A stretch of DNA of 21,090 nt from Bacteroidota bacterium (GCA_023457935.1 JAEXBA010000040.1:1-21090); one strand, 5' to 3'. Shown: positions 1 to 8,390, counted from the stretch's first letter. Numbers and translations are program-made. The notes: generated by a model not told the origin, from the sequence alone.

Positions 1-49
1 CAACTTTGGATTGTTCATTAGAGCCGAATAATTTATCAAAAAATTTCAT
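1..49 (-). CDS. Start of a gene leaving the window; position suits an immunity protein
   Basis: An ATG on the minus strand (complement of 47-49) opens a frame of 16 codons that stays open to the window edge. The visible peptide begins MKFFDKLFGSNEQSKV. It starts 34 bases downstream of the stop of the PAAR-like effector gene, on the same strand and in an AT-rich context. In polymorphic toxin and T6SS effector loci the gene right after the toxin usually encodes its cognate immunity protein, so that is the inferred role. Only the N-terminus is visible and no domain can be recognised; an unrelated small cytosolic protein is equally compatible with the residues seen. Confidence 0.5.
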   Translation of the reverse strand, partial: MKFFDKLFGSNEQSKV

Positions 50-83
50 ATTAATATATTTATACCAAATTTACCTATTTCTA

Positions 84-1415
84 CTAAAATAACCAGTCCA
101 TAAGTTTTGAGCCAACACCACTTCCAATGATTCCACCAACTACTCCTCCTACAACACCCCCTACAACTATTCCTACGGGTCCACCAACCGCTCCTATTGT
201 GGCACCAAGTTGAGCACCTGCCCATGCACCCGCTGCACCACCGATTGCGGAACCAGTTGCTTGTTGAGTTTTGTCTCCAAACTCTCCTTCTTCTGCGTAA
301 GCACTACCAATGCTGTAGGCATCCATCACAATACCTACTACAACAGCTCCTCTGCCAACAACTTTACCCACTTTTCCGATTTGATCACTATTGTTTACCA
401 AGAACCTATTGGCATTGGCAACTGAATTATTTGTCTGAATACTATTTGAGACAGAATTAATTAAGTTAGCGGCTTTGCTGCTACCGGCTACCACATTTGC
501 CGGAGGTATATTTATTCTATTTCCCACTACACCATTTGCATCTACTTCATAATGGGTAATTCTTCCCGTATTTCCATCAACTTTACTTGCTACACTCATA
601 ACTCCGTCTCCACCATTATTAATCTTCCCGAGTACCCTAGCTGCATCATCAGGAGGCATAGCTTGATCAATTCTTGAATTTCCTGTAAATTGCCCATTAG
701 TCTGCCAAGCATTGGACATTTGAGTAGGTAGTCCTGTGTGTGGTTGTGCAGGATTCATTCTAGGTGGAGTATTACCCGCATTCGCTGTATTCGATGTTTT
801 AACTTCACCTATAATATCCATATTACTTTTTGGGTCGTAGGCAGATAAATCGAGCCCTTGATGACCTTTTCCTAACACACTTGGTGTTTGCCCTGTATTA
901 GGTAATGTATATCCTAATCTTTTTAGATCTTGTGCTACAGCGATTTCGCCCCAATTTCCTAATTGTGTGGTATTAGCTAAACCGCTCGTAGGATTTAAAC
1001 GAAGATCAGCTGCAAAAGTCCCAAAAACATTATCTAAATATGTCCCTCCCTTTGCCATACCATACCCTAAACCAAATACAGATGAGCCGAAAGATGCGGG
1101 TACACTAAAATCCACTTTTATTTTCCCACCTTGCTGACAAAGCAAGTTTGCATCTTCAAAAACCAATTTAAAGCCATTGACTTTAACACCCTGGTTGCAT
1201 TTATCCCAGTAAATAGGCATGTAAGAACAGGGGCCGCCGGTGATGGAACAAGTACCAAAAGGTTTAATATTCTCACCGGGAATAATGTCGGCTTCGCTTA
1301 CGAGTTTCTCACCGTAGATACTACTGTTATTATCGTGAGTTACACTTATCTGTGTAGGTATTTGACCTTTATCACATGTAAGCCAGGCGTTATTGGGAAT
1401 ATATTTCTTTGCCAT
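84..1415 (-). CDS. T6SS PAAR-like (DUF4280) effector with PD-(D/E)XK-like nuclease core and glycine-zipper C-terminus
   Basis: 443 aa. Residues 1-105 match the DUF4280/PAAR-like spike-tip pattern: Cys14, then TC56SITGGPC63, W70, C73, and C93 followed by QQGGKI. Residues about 150-210 look like a PD-(D/E)XK nuclease: GNWGEIAVAQDL (E157), GLDLSAYD (D189), then IIGEVKTS (E204, K206), which gives the D-x14-E-x-K spacing of that fold. After a Pro/Asn-rich middle, residues about 355-443 are Gly/Ala/Val-rich with many GxxxG steps and end in KLMDWLF, a glycine-zipper-like membrane segment common in polymorphic toxins. There is no signal peptide, as expected for cargo carried on VgrG. The ATG lies 23 bases after the upstream stop, so it is co-transcribed with vgrG. 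Nuclease activity is inferred from the motifs; the zipper could be the toxic part or only aid entry. Confidence 0.8.
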   Translation of the reverse strand: MAKKYIPNNAWLTCDKGQIPTQISVTHDNNSSIYGEKLVSEADIIPGENIKPFGTCSITGGPCSYMPIYWDKCNQGVKVNGFKLVFEDANLLCQQGGKIKVDFSVPASFGSSVFGLGYGMAKGGTYLDNVFGTFAADLRLNPTSGLANTTQLGNWGEIAVAQDLKRLGYTLPNTGQTPSVLGKGHQGLDLSAYDPKSNMDIIGEVKTSNTANAGNTPPRMNPAQPHTGLPTQMSNAWQTNGQFTGNSRIDQAMPPDDAARVLGKINNGGDGVMSVASKVDGNTGRITHYEVDANGVVGNRINIPPANVVAGSSKAANLINSVSNSIQTNNSVANANRFLVNNSDQIGKVGKVVGRGAVVVGIVMDAYSIGSAYAEEGEFGDKTQQATGSAIGGAAGAWAGAQLGATIGAVGGPVGIVVGGVVGGVVGGIIGSGVGSKLMDWLF

Positions 1416-1438
1416 GATCTTTTCTTGATAAGGAACCT

Positions 1439-2326
1439 TTATTCGCTTGCAATTATTTTATTTTCTTTGTCTCTTATTTGCTCTATAAAAGATAGGAATT
1501 CTTCAGAGTTTAATCTTTTTAATTGATGTGCAGTTGCAACAGAGTACCAATTAGTAACAGACGTATCCAAAAATAGCTCAGCTTCCTGCAAGTAACCATC
1601 TTTACCCATTTCATACTTTTCTTCCATATCTACTTTTAAGGAAGCATCTATGTTATACACATGGGTCAGGTCTTTCAGCATCCTCGCAAAACCTTTTCTA
1701 TCAAATTTTTCCTTGTCTAATTCCCCTCTTCTTTCAACAGATATCCCATTTTCAGAAGTAAAATAGTTGGATGATGTATATAATGGTAAATCAATCTTAC
1801 CAAAGTAGCCATTTAATATTAGTGAATTCTTTTCTTCGATCTCATGTTTTTTGTACCAAGATTGAAAAAAGAAACGCCACGAACTATACCCAACAAAATT
1901 ATTAACAAATTGTTCTTTGTTCCGAAGCATTTTAGTGGTTTCTTCCAACATAATATCCAAACCAGGTTGAAAATCAGCATACTTAAACTTTAGGGTTTCT
2001 TTATAGCCACTTTTCCATTTACTGTATAAATTTTCAAAGTCAAGAATATCTTTAAAGTTTCCTTCCAAATCAGTCACCAAAAGCAGATTCGCCTGTAAAT
2101 TGTCCATATCGGATGTCCATTTATGAATAGTTGCGGTGCCGTCCATCTTTTGAGCTTTTAAGCTGTAGTTAAAGACCAAACTATTTTCAGACTTATCCTT
2201 GAAGGAAATTTCAATAATTTTTTGTTGAACAAATTCTGACATTTTATTACCAATTACTGTTCTGTTGGCTGAATTTATATGAAAAAATTTGCTCTCCTTA
2301 TCGTTAGGAATATTTAGTAAACACAT
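1439..2326 (-). CDS. Unrecognised protein between VgrG and the PAAR-like effector; candidate adaptor
   Basis: 295 aa, soluble, rich in Lys/Glu/Phe/Tyr, with no signal peptide or membrane segment. I do not recognise a family. Visible features are a predicted alpha/beta N-terminal half (IIEISFKDKSENSLVFNYSL), a central aromatic stretch around WRFFFQSWYKK, and an acidic helical C-terminus. It starts 7 bases after the vgrG stop and ends 23 bases before the effector start, so the three are almost certainly one transcript. Genes in this position in T6SS loci are often effector-loading adaptors or chaperones, which is the inferred role; a second effector is the alternative. A second ATG at codon 29 (complement of 2240-2242) opens with MSEFVQQKIIEI and could be the true start, giving 267 aa. 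Base composition is strongly AT-rich, like the effector. Confidence 0.7.
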   Translation of the reverse strand: MCLLNIPNDKESKFFHINSANRTVIGNKMSEFVQQKIIEISFKDKSENSLVFNYSLKAQKMDGTATIHKWTSDMDNLQANLLLVTDLEGNFKDILDFENLYSKWKSGYKETLKFKYADFQPGLDIMLEETTKMLRNKEQFVNNFVGYSSWRFFFQSWYKKHEIEEKNSLILNGYFGKIDLPLYTSSNYFTSENGISVERRGELDKEKFDRKGFARMLKDLTHVYNIDASLKVDMEEKYEMGKDGYLQEAELFLDTSVTNWYSVATAHQLKRLNSEEFLSFIEQIRDKENKIIASE

Positions 2327-2333
2327 TTATAGT

Positions 2334-4379
2334 TTATGATTGGTTAATTTCTACTTCTGAACCAGTAATGAATGTTGTATTGCCACCGCCAACATTTGTA
2401 TCTGTTGTTCCACTGAATGTCGCAGAATCGGAAGTGCTTTTAATCTCTACTGTTCCCGCTGTTGCAATTGACTTTATGTTACCTTCGCCAACAGTCGTTA
2501 TGATTCCATCCTTAGAAATGGTAATGCTATTTCCTCCTACTTTTATTGTAATGTTGGTATCGCATTCTATAGTAATATTTCCTGCATTATCCATCTTCAA
2601 AATTGAATTTGCTCCTCCGCCTTCTTTTCCTCCTGCACTAATAACACTCATACTCCCCGCAGAAACTGAATAATTCTGTCCCACTGTTGTAGACTGGTTC
2701 TGTCCGACATTCGTATTTTTATTTTGCCCTACTGTTGTATTCTGATCGGTATTGGCATTCAGACTGGCATTACCGGCTCCATCGAATTTCATATTTGCGC
2801 CACCCTGATCTGTCAGGTAAACTGATCCGTCGTTGTCGTCAAGCTCAAGTTTATTACCGCTGCGGCTGCTGAGACTTTTGGTTTTATTCCCTTCTCCGCC
2901 GCCACCTCCAACGCTTCCGTGAAACATACCGCCCATCACAAAAGGTCTGTCCGGATGGTTGTGCTGAAAGTTGACCATTACCTGGTCACCTACTTCCGGT
3001 ATAGCCATGAAGCCTCGGTTTTTACTTACTTTATCGCTACCGCCTGCGTCGGGTGTCATAACACGGATGAATTCTGTAGTTTCGCTGTTTTGCCAGTCGA
3101 ACTGTACCTGTACTCTTCCCTGATTATCGGGATCAGTATTGGAAACTACTTTTGCGACCTGCGCTTCCGCAAGAGGATTATCAAATTTTGGACGCGGCAT
3201 AAAGCCGGAATCTGCAGCAATAGCTTCAAAACTGCCAAAATAATTGCCTTTTGCATCCACATTATGCGTTACTTCCGTCACCATTAACTTTGTAAAGTAG
3301 GTGGTTTTACTGCTGTCTTTCTGACGCATTTTCAGATCGGCGACACAGCCGGGATAGAGAAACGGAAGCGAAACTTTACCTGTAGTGACAAAAACTTCTG
3401 CAGCCTTGCTGCCTGCAGTTCCTTTCTGAGACGCGTCGACATCCTTGTAAGTGGAAGCTTTAATTGGCGCTACTCTGAGTGACGGAGTTTTAAACGTTGA
3501 CTGAGAAATTGCATAGGCGCGTTTTGCCATGTCGGAAGCATGATTGATTGAACTTTGTCCGGAAGTCAGTTTTTCGTTTTTTGAACTGTTGTAACCATAA
3601 AAGGTTGGATTGACGTGCTGCGCTTTCATGGCAATGTTAATATCGCTTACGTTGCTGCCGTAGCTCAGTTCCAGCGGCTTTTCCTGAGGCGGAAGTTTAC
3701 CGAAATGAAGAACTTCACCATCATAAAAAAACTGTTCTCCGTAAGCCTCAGCCATACGCGCCAGATAATTATAATGGGTTTCATTGTACTGAGAGGAATA
3801 TGTTATTTCCTTCACAAACTCGGGATCTACGCGAACGTCAAATTTTGAGGAACCCAAGCCCTGCTCTGTTACACTGTGAACGATAGTACTGAGATTCACG
3901 GGCTGCGCACCACCAAAACTTTGGGTATGTGGTGCAGCATCCAAGAGAACAGTGGGACTGAAACCCTTCAGAACAATTCCGCCAAGATTGCCCTGTTCCT
4001 GTTCAAAACCGACTTCAAGAACGATGCCCACAAAATTTCTTTCGGGCGTATCTGAAACCCCTTTATAAGTGAACACTACGGTAAGTCTTTTTCCCAGAAA
4101 CTCCTGTGCTTTAGATAGCTCATGGTTTTCAGCACCGTTCAGAGCATCGAAAGGAAGTTTAAGTACAAAAGAGTGATGGTTTACGGCACTCTGTGACAGC
4201 GAAAAATGATGGTAATGCTTAATGATTTTACCCTCAATTATTATTTTTAGATTAACAACCCTGTTAATACCCAACAGTTGGTTCTCAGTGATTGCAGATG
4301 CATTATGAACCCGGGACAACGGCTGTTTTCTGACTGGTGAATCGCTTATGTTTTTGTTTTTCAGACCCTCTTTAATCAT
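2334..4379 (-). CDS. vgrG: T6SS spike protein VgrG
   Basis: 681 aa. VgrG forms the trimeric spike that tops the Hcp tube and carries PAAR-type tips and effectors. Residues about 35-390 are the gp27-like base (for example YNETHYNYLARMAEAYGEQF). From about 400 comes the gp5-like OB domain, with the hallmark DNQGRVQVQFDWQ, RVMTPDAGG, AIPEVGDQVMV, and NHPDRPFVMGGMFHG. A short poly-Gly linker near residue 490 precedes the C-terminal beta-helix needle, which contains several TVGQN-type repeats at about 541-566 and further short beta repeats up to ITGSEVEINQS. No C-terminal effector domain is fused. The start ATG is followed by a short polar leader. It is the first gene of the minus-strand unit; a possible promoter lies about 100 bases upstream. 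No other T6SS core genes are in view, so this may be a satellite vgrG island. Confidence 0.93.
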   Translation of the reverse strand: MIKEGLKNKNISDSPVRKQPLSRVHNASAITENQLLGINRVVNLKIIIEGKIIKHYHHFSLSQSAVNHHSFVLKLPFDALNGAENHELSKAQEFLGKRLTVVFTYKGVSDTPERNFVGIVLEVGFEQEQGNLGGIVLKGFSPTVLLDAAPHTQSFGGAQPVNLSTIVHSVTEQGLGSSKFDVRVDPEFVKEITYSSQYNETHYNYLARMAEAYGEQFFYDGEVLHFGKLPPQEKPLELSYGSNVSDINIAMKAQHVNPTFYGYNSSKNEKLTSGQSSINHASDMAKRAYAISQSTFKTPSLRVAPIKASTYKDVDASQKGTAGSKAAEVFVTTGKVSLPFLYPGCVADLKMRQKDSSKTTYFTKLMVTEVTHNVDAKGNYFGSFEAIAADSGFMPRPKFDNPLAEAQVAKVVSNTDPDNQGRVQVQFDWQNSETTEFIRVMTPDAGGSDKVSKNRGFMAIPEVGDQVMVNFQHNHPDRPFVMGGMFHGSVGGGGGEGNKTKSLSSRSGNKLELDDNDGSVYLTDQGGANMKFDGAGNASLNANTDQNTTVGQNKNTNVGQNQSTTVGQNYSVSAGSMSVISAGGKEGGGANSILKMDNAGNITIECDTNITIKVGGNSITISKDGIITTVGEGNIKSIATAGTVEIKSTSDSATFSGTTDTNVGGGNTTFITGSEVEINQS

Positions 4380-4481
4380 TTTTCAGTTTTTTTGTTTTGT
4401 AATAACCCTAAAAGAATAAGCCCGCATCACGGAATGCCGGAACTTTTTCATCACTGAAACTTTTTCTTTTTCGGATTATCT

Positions 4482-4489
4482 CAAATTTA
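4482..4489 (-). promoter_or_regulatory. Possible Bacteroidota -7 promoter box for vgrG
   Basis: On the minus strand this octamer reads TAAATTTG, a full match to the TAnnTTTG -7 consensus of Bacteroidota primary sigma promoters. It lies about 100 bases upstream of the vgrG start. A clear -33 TTTG is not visible at the expected spacing; only a T-rich run is there. The rest of the 404-base gap between vgrG and the TetR-like gene (4380-4783) shows no convincing gene or hairpin terminator. Confidence 0.3.
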
Positions 4490-4783
4490 AGAGAAACCAG
4501 TGAAAAAATTATGTACAGAATATTAATTTTGAATTTTGTAGTAAAACTACGATCAGGATAACCATAAACATCTCCGGGTAATGCGCAGTGGTTGTTATAG
4601 TGATTCGTAATGCTCACAGAAGTTGAAGATTATAGTGCAATACCAAATATTGCAGAAATTGTTTCTGATGGTTCATTCACGTTATAATTACATACTGATC
4701 GTCTTTGCATAAAAATATTATGTTAAAAAAGCCGTTTTGGTATAAAATTCTCATCATTAAAGGTACCATTTAATAAAAAAAAT

Positions 4784-5431
4784 ATGAAAATGAATAAGAA
4801 TGAAATACTGGAGAAATACAGTAATTATCTCCTTGAAAACGGACAGGAACCTAAAAATGTTTATGCTTTCGCCAAAGAACTGGGCATGCAGGAAGAAGAG
4901 TTTTACAACTATTTTTCCGGCTTCAGAATGATGAATGCCGAACTGCTGAACAAAATGTGGGACAATTCGCAAAATTTGGCAACTTCCATTGAAGGTTATG
5001 AAAACATGACAGCTAAAGAACAGCTGCTGAACATGTACTTCATCTTCTTTGAAAACCTGAAAATGAACCGTTCACTGGCGCTTCAGATTCTTGAAAAAGA
5101 AAGAAAACTGCCGCCTACGCTGCTGCTTCAGGTGAAAACAAAATTCAGAAACTTTATCAAGACGCTGAACTTTGGGGAAGGAACCCTTTCTAAAAAACTT
5201 CCGGAAAATGTAAAATCTGTAAAAAGCAGAGCGCAGGAAGAAGTTTTGTGGAATCATTTTGTTTCACTACTTGTTTTCTGGCGTACCGACGATTCACCAG
5301 GATTCGAGAAAACCGATGTATATATTGAAAAAACCATTGACACCGGATTCGAATTTGCAGAATACCGACCGTTGCGCAAAGTGACCGACTTAGGTAAATT
5401 CCTTTGGAAGGAGAAATTTCAGAGGTCATGA
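4784..5431 (+). CDS. TetR-like transcriptional regulator
   Basis: 215 aa. The N-terminal ~55 residues fit a TetR helix-turn-helix: a first helix (NEILEKYSNYLLENG), the helix pair VYAFAKELGMQEEEFYNYF, and the following LLNKMWDNS helix. The remainder is an all-helical ligand/dimer domain of the sort found in Bacteroidota TetR proteins; I see no recognisable ligand pocket motif. Its stop overlaps the start of the downstream ABC1/UbiB-type kinase (ATGA), so the two are co-translated and the regulator probably acts on, or together with, that kinase operon. A second ATG two codons in could also be used. The assignment as TetR-like is good; its target and ligand are unknown. Confidence 0.8.
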   Translation: MKMNKNEILEKYSNYLLENGQEPKNVYAFAKELGMQEEEFYNYFSGFRMMNAELLNKMWDNSQNLATSIEGYENMTAKEQLLNMYFIFFENLKMNRSLALQILEKERKLPPTLLLQVKTKFRNFIKTLNFGEGTLSKKLPENVKSVKSRAQEEVLWNHFVSLLVFWRTDDSPGFEKTDVYIEKTIDTGFEFAEYRPLRKVTDLGKFLWKEKFQRS

Positions 5432-6744
5432 AGTCATTAGATAAAATTCCGACCGGAAAGCTGGAACGCGCCAAATCACTGGTGAAAACCGGAGCCAAGA
5501 TCGGAATCAACTACGCTAAATACTACGGAAACAAAGTGGTTTCCGGAGATGAAGAGGCGAAGAAGAAACTTCACGAAGACAACGCTTCCGATATTTACAA
5601 CAGCTTAAAAGAACTGAAGGGTTCTGCTTTAAAAGTAGCCCAAATGCTGAGTATGGAAAACGGAATGTTGCCTCAGGAATATGTGGAGCGGTTTTCATTG
5701 GCGCAGTTTTCTGTACCGCCGTTGTCATCGGCTTTGGTGAGGAAAGTTTTCAGAAGCAGTCTGGGAAAAAATCCTGAAGAAATCTTCGATGAATTCACTC
5801 CAGAATCGGTGAACGCTGCAAGTATCGGACAGGTTCATAAAGCCAAAAAAGACGGCCGTGAACTTGCCGTGAAGATACAGTATCCCGGCGTCCGCGACAG
5901 TATTCACAGCGATCTTCAGCTCGTAAAACCAATTGCGATGCGGATGTTCAACATTCCGAAGGAAGGTTCTGCCGAATATTTTGATGAAGTGGAGGAAAAA
6001 CTGTACGAGGAAACCGATTACTGTCTGGAACTGCAGCGCGGAAAGGTAATCAGCAAAGCGTGCAGCCATATTCCGAACCTTGTTTTTCCTGAATACTATG
6101 AAGAATGGTCTTCAGAGAAAATTCTGACGATGGACTGGCTGAACGGAATTCACCTTTCGGAAATCGATCATTCAAAGATTGATGATGAAACCAGAAACAA
6201 GCTTGGACAGACGCTGTGGAATTTCTATATGTATCAGATGCATAATCTTCGCGCCGTACAGGCCGATCCGCATCCGGGAAATTTCCTGGTTTCAAAAGAT
6301 CATCAGCTGATGGCGATTGACTTCGGTTGCATCAAGACGATTCCGGAAGATTTCTACGGACCGTATTTTGCGCTGCAGAAAAGCGAAAATCTGGAAGATG
6401 AAAATTACCTCATCCAAACCATGACGAATCTTGGACTGTTCCGCGATGACGATTCCGCTGAAGAAAAAGCTTTTCTCCTTAACCTGATGCAGGAAATGCT
6501 GTTGCTGTTTGGTCAACCGTTTAAAAACGAGTATTTCGATTTCAGCAACAAGCAGTTCTTTGCAGATATCTCTACATTAGGACAGAAATATTCGATGATG
6601 AGCGAGCTGAGATCCATCAACAGCAACCGCGGTTCGAAGCACTTTATTTACATCAACCGTACGTTCTTCGGACTGTACAGCATGATGCACCATTTGAAAG
6701 CCAATCATATTGAGATCAACCAGTTTAAGAAAATCATTCAATAA
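5428..6744 (+). CDS. ABC1/UbiB (AarF)-family atypical protein kinase-like ATPase
   Basis: 438 aa from the ATG at 5428; a TTG further upstream at 5404 is less likely because the ATG forms an ATGA overlap with the preceding stop and has a GGAGAAA run before it. Family motifs in order: K69-V-A-Q72 in place of the usual KxGQ, N129-AASIGQVHKA (usual AAAS), the ATP lysine in LAVK149IQYPG, the catalytic loop D280PHPGN, and the metal-binding D298FG. ABC1/UbiB proteins are unorthodox kinases/ATPases linked to quinone or isoprenoid lipid handling. Bacteroidota generally use menaquinone rather than ubiquinone, so a lipid or quinone accessory role is only inferred. Co-translated with the TetR-like gene and closed by a strong terminator. 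Confidence 0.9.
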   Translation: MKSLDKIPTGKLERAKSLVKTGAKIGINYAKYYGNKVVSGDEEAKKKLHEDNASDIYNSLKELKGSALKVAQMLSMENGMLPQEYVERFSLAQFSVPPLSSALVRKVFRSSLGKNPEEIFDEFTPESVNAASIGQVHKAKKDGRELAVKIQYPGVRDSIHSDLQLVKPIAMRMFNIPKEGSAEYFDEVEEKLYEETDYCLELQRGKVISKACSHIPNLVFPEYYEEWSSEKILTMDWLNGIHLSEIDHSKIDDETRNKLGQTLWNFYMYQMHNLRAVQADPHPGNFLVSKDHQLMAIDFGCIKTIPEDFYGPYFALQKSENLEDENYLIQTMTNLGLFRDDDSAEEKAFLLNLMQEMLLLFGQPFKNEYFDFSNKQFFADISTLGQKYSMMSELRSINSNRGSKHFIYINRTFFGLYSMMHHLKANHIEINQFKKIIQ

Positions 6745-6763
6745 CTGATCAGCATATAGAAAG

Positions 6764-6793
6764 AAAAACAGCAGATTTCTCTGCTGTTTTTTT
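6764..6793 (+). terminator. Rho-independent terminator of the tetR-like/ABC1 kinase operon
   Basis: A perfect 12-bp stem (left arm 6764-6775, right arm 6780-6791) around a TTTC loop has the core ACAGCAGA/TCTGCTGT and runs into seven Ts. It begins 20 bases after the kinase stop codon. A near-identical copy lies at 11388-11415. Because the arms include A and T runs it could also work on the opposite strand. Confidence 0.9.
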
Positions 6794-6915
6794 CATTGTT
6801 AAAAAATGTCGTTCAATATTGATTGATACCTAATATTAAATTGTCTGAAATAGGCCGAAATATTCAACGGAAAAAAAATATTAAATTAGGATGCCACAAT
6901 GAAGGTATTCATCTT

Positions 6916-7686
6916 ATGAATTTTCAAAGCATTATTCCCGACAAGTCTGTTGCTCTTTTTGTGAAAAACATTTGGGTTTTTCGCAGTGAAACTGAGAATT
7001 TACAGACCAGCCTACCCTTTTTTGCCGATGGTTTTCCAGGATTAATGCATCATAAAACGGAAAATGGTTTGGTGGTAAAACCTCATCAAAAAAAAATGCC
7101 CAAAACCTTTTTGTACGGGCAAACCATCACTCCCATTGAACTGATGATGAAGGGAAAGTATGAAATTATTATTTTTCAGCTCTTTCCTTTTGTACTCAGA
7201 ACTTTTTTTGATATTCTGCCGCAAAGCATTAATGATAACTGTTATTATTTGGATGATGAACAAGGCGCAATTACACAGTTAAACGAGAAGTTGGATGCAT
7301 GTTCAACAGTTGATGAGAAAATCTTGCTGATTTCTAAACTTCTTTTCTCTTATTTTGAAACTAAAAAGCAAAACCTCGATTTTGAAATCAGAAAATCCAT
7401 CACCGAAATTATATCCTCCAAAGGAATGACGGGAATCCGCGAGATTTCCGAAAGGCAGCAGCTTAATCTCCGGACTTTCGAACGCAGGTTCCTGAAGGAG
7501 ACCGGACTTTCGCCAAAACAGTTTGCAAAAATAATTCAGTTTCAAAATTCTCTTGAACAGTTATCCGCCAAAGATTATACTAAAATGACAGATGTAGTAT
7601 ATGAAAATGGCTTTTCAGACCAATCGCATTTCATCAAAGTATTCAAAGCATTCACAGGTAAAACGCCCAAGAATTTCGGCAAATAA
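6916..7686 (+). CDS. AraC-family transcriptional regulator
   Basis: 256 aa from the ATG at 6916 (MNFQSIIPDKSVALF); the open frame extends upstream to a TTG at 6823, but that part lies close behind a terminator and reads as leader sequence. The N-terminal ~150 residues form a cupin-like sensor domain of the type seen in many Flavobacteriia AraC regulators. The C-terminal ~90 residues are the double helix-turn-helix: IREISERQQLNLRTFERRF, then the linker ETGLSPKQFAKIIQFQ, then DVVYENGFSDQSHFIKVFK and TGKTPKNFGK. The downstream oxidoreductase and DUF1772 genes lie 78 bases away on the same strand and are plausible targets; AraC genes next to such small oxidoreductase cassettes are common. The inducer is unknown. 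Confidence 0.88.
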   Translation: MNFQSIIPDKSVALFVKNIWVFRSETENLQTSLPFFADGFPGLMHHKTENGLVVKPHQKKMPKTFLYGQTITPIELMMKGKYEIIIFQLFPFVLRTFFDILPQSINDNCYYLDDEQGAITQLNEKLDACSTVDEKILLISKLLFSYFETKKQNLDFEIRKSITEIISSKGMTGIREISERQQLNLRTFERRFLKETGLSPKQFAKIIQFQNSLEQLSAKDYTKMTDVVYENGFSDQSHFIKVFKAFTGKTPKNFGK

Positions 7687-7764
7687 AGGCGCTGTCGTTT
7701 TTGTTCTATTTTTAGTCCTGCAGTCTGTCCATCTTTGTCCTGTTAATTAAAAAACAGAATTCTT

Positions 7765-8385
7765 ATGGAACTGATTATTTTTGGTGCGACAGGCACCGTG
7801 GGACAGGAACTCATCAAGCAGGCGATGGAGAAAGGTTATTCAGTAACAGCTTTTGTACGCAGTCCGCATAAAATTCAAAACCATTCAAACCTGAACATTC
7901 ATCAGGGTGATGTAAGGAATGTAACTGAGGTAAAAAAGGCACTGGAAGGAAAGGACATCGTTCTCTGTGCCTTAGGTGACGGAAAAACAGGACAAATCCG
8001 TGCGGAAGGAACGAAGAATATTATTGAGGCTATGAATGCCACAAACACAAAAAGGCTGATCTGCCAAACCACCCTCGGAATGGGTGAAAGCTATAACAAC
8101 CTGAATTTCATTTGGAAACATATCATGTTTGGTTACTTGCTGAGAAAGGCATTTAAGGACCATCAACTGCAGGAAGAAGCAATTCTTAACAGCAATCTGC
8201 ACTACACCATCGTTCGTCCAAGTGCCCTTACAGACGGTGAAATCACAAATAATTACCATGCTGGTTTTAACGGCAGTCTGAAGAATTTAAAACTGAAAAT
8301 TTCGCGTGCCGATGTTGCCGATTTTATGTTGCAGCAGATCCACACAAACGATTACATGCGGAAAGCCGTAAGCATTTCAAATTAG
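7765..8385 (+). CDS. NAD(P)-binding oxidoreductase (NmrA-like, atypical SDR)
   Basis: 206 aa. The N-terminal Rossmann signature is MELIIFGATGTVGQELI (GxxGxxG), followed by the second strand ending in AFVRSPHKI, HQGDVRN at the third strand and IVLCALGDGK at the fourth. The C-terminal part has the HYTIVRPSALTDG and ISRADVADFML segments that are typical of NAD(P)H-binding NmrA/atypical-SDR proteins. A classical YxxxK catalytic pair is not evident, so it may be a flavin/quinone reductase-like or a non-enzymatic redox sensor. It overlaps or abuts the DUF1772 gene and follows the AraC regulator, suggesting a small stress- or redox-responsive operon. Confidence 0.87.
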   Translation: MELIIFGATGTVGQELIKQAMEKGYSVTAFVRSPHKIQNHSNLNIHQGDVRNVTEVKKALEGKDIVLCALGDGKTGQIRAEGTKNIIEAMNATNTKRLICQTTLGMGESYNNLNFIWKHIMFGYLLRKAFKDHQLQEEAILNSNLHYTIVRPSALTDGEITNNYHAGFNGSLKNLKLKISRADVADFMLQQIHTNDYMRKAVSISN

Positions 8386-8390
8386 TGGTG

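Noticed and set aside
197..460. Plus-strand open frames within the effector gene
   Set aside because: They are antisense to the well-supported effector frame; their odd composition mirrors its Gly/Ala codons.
4408..4617. 69-codon minus-strand frame upstream of vgrG
   Set aside because: Low complexity, mixed composition and a promoter-like box within it; no protein family features.
7697..7737. TTTG and CATCTTTG resembling a Bacteroidota promoter before the NAD(P)-binding protein gene
   Set aside because: The -7 octamer lacks the first T and the spacer is 26 bases, too long for the known -33/-7 arrangement.
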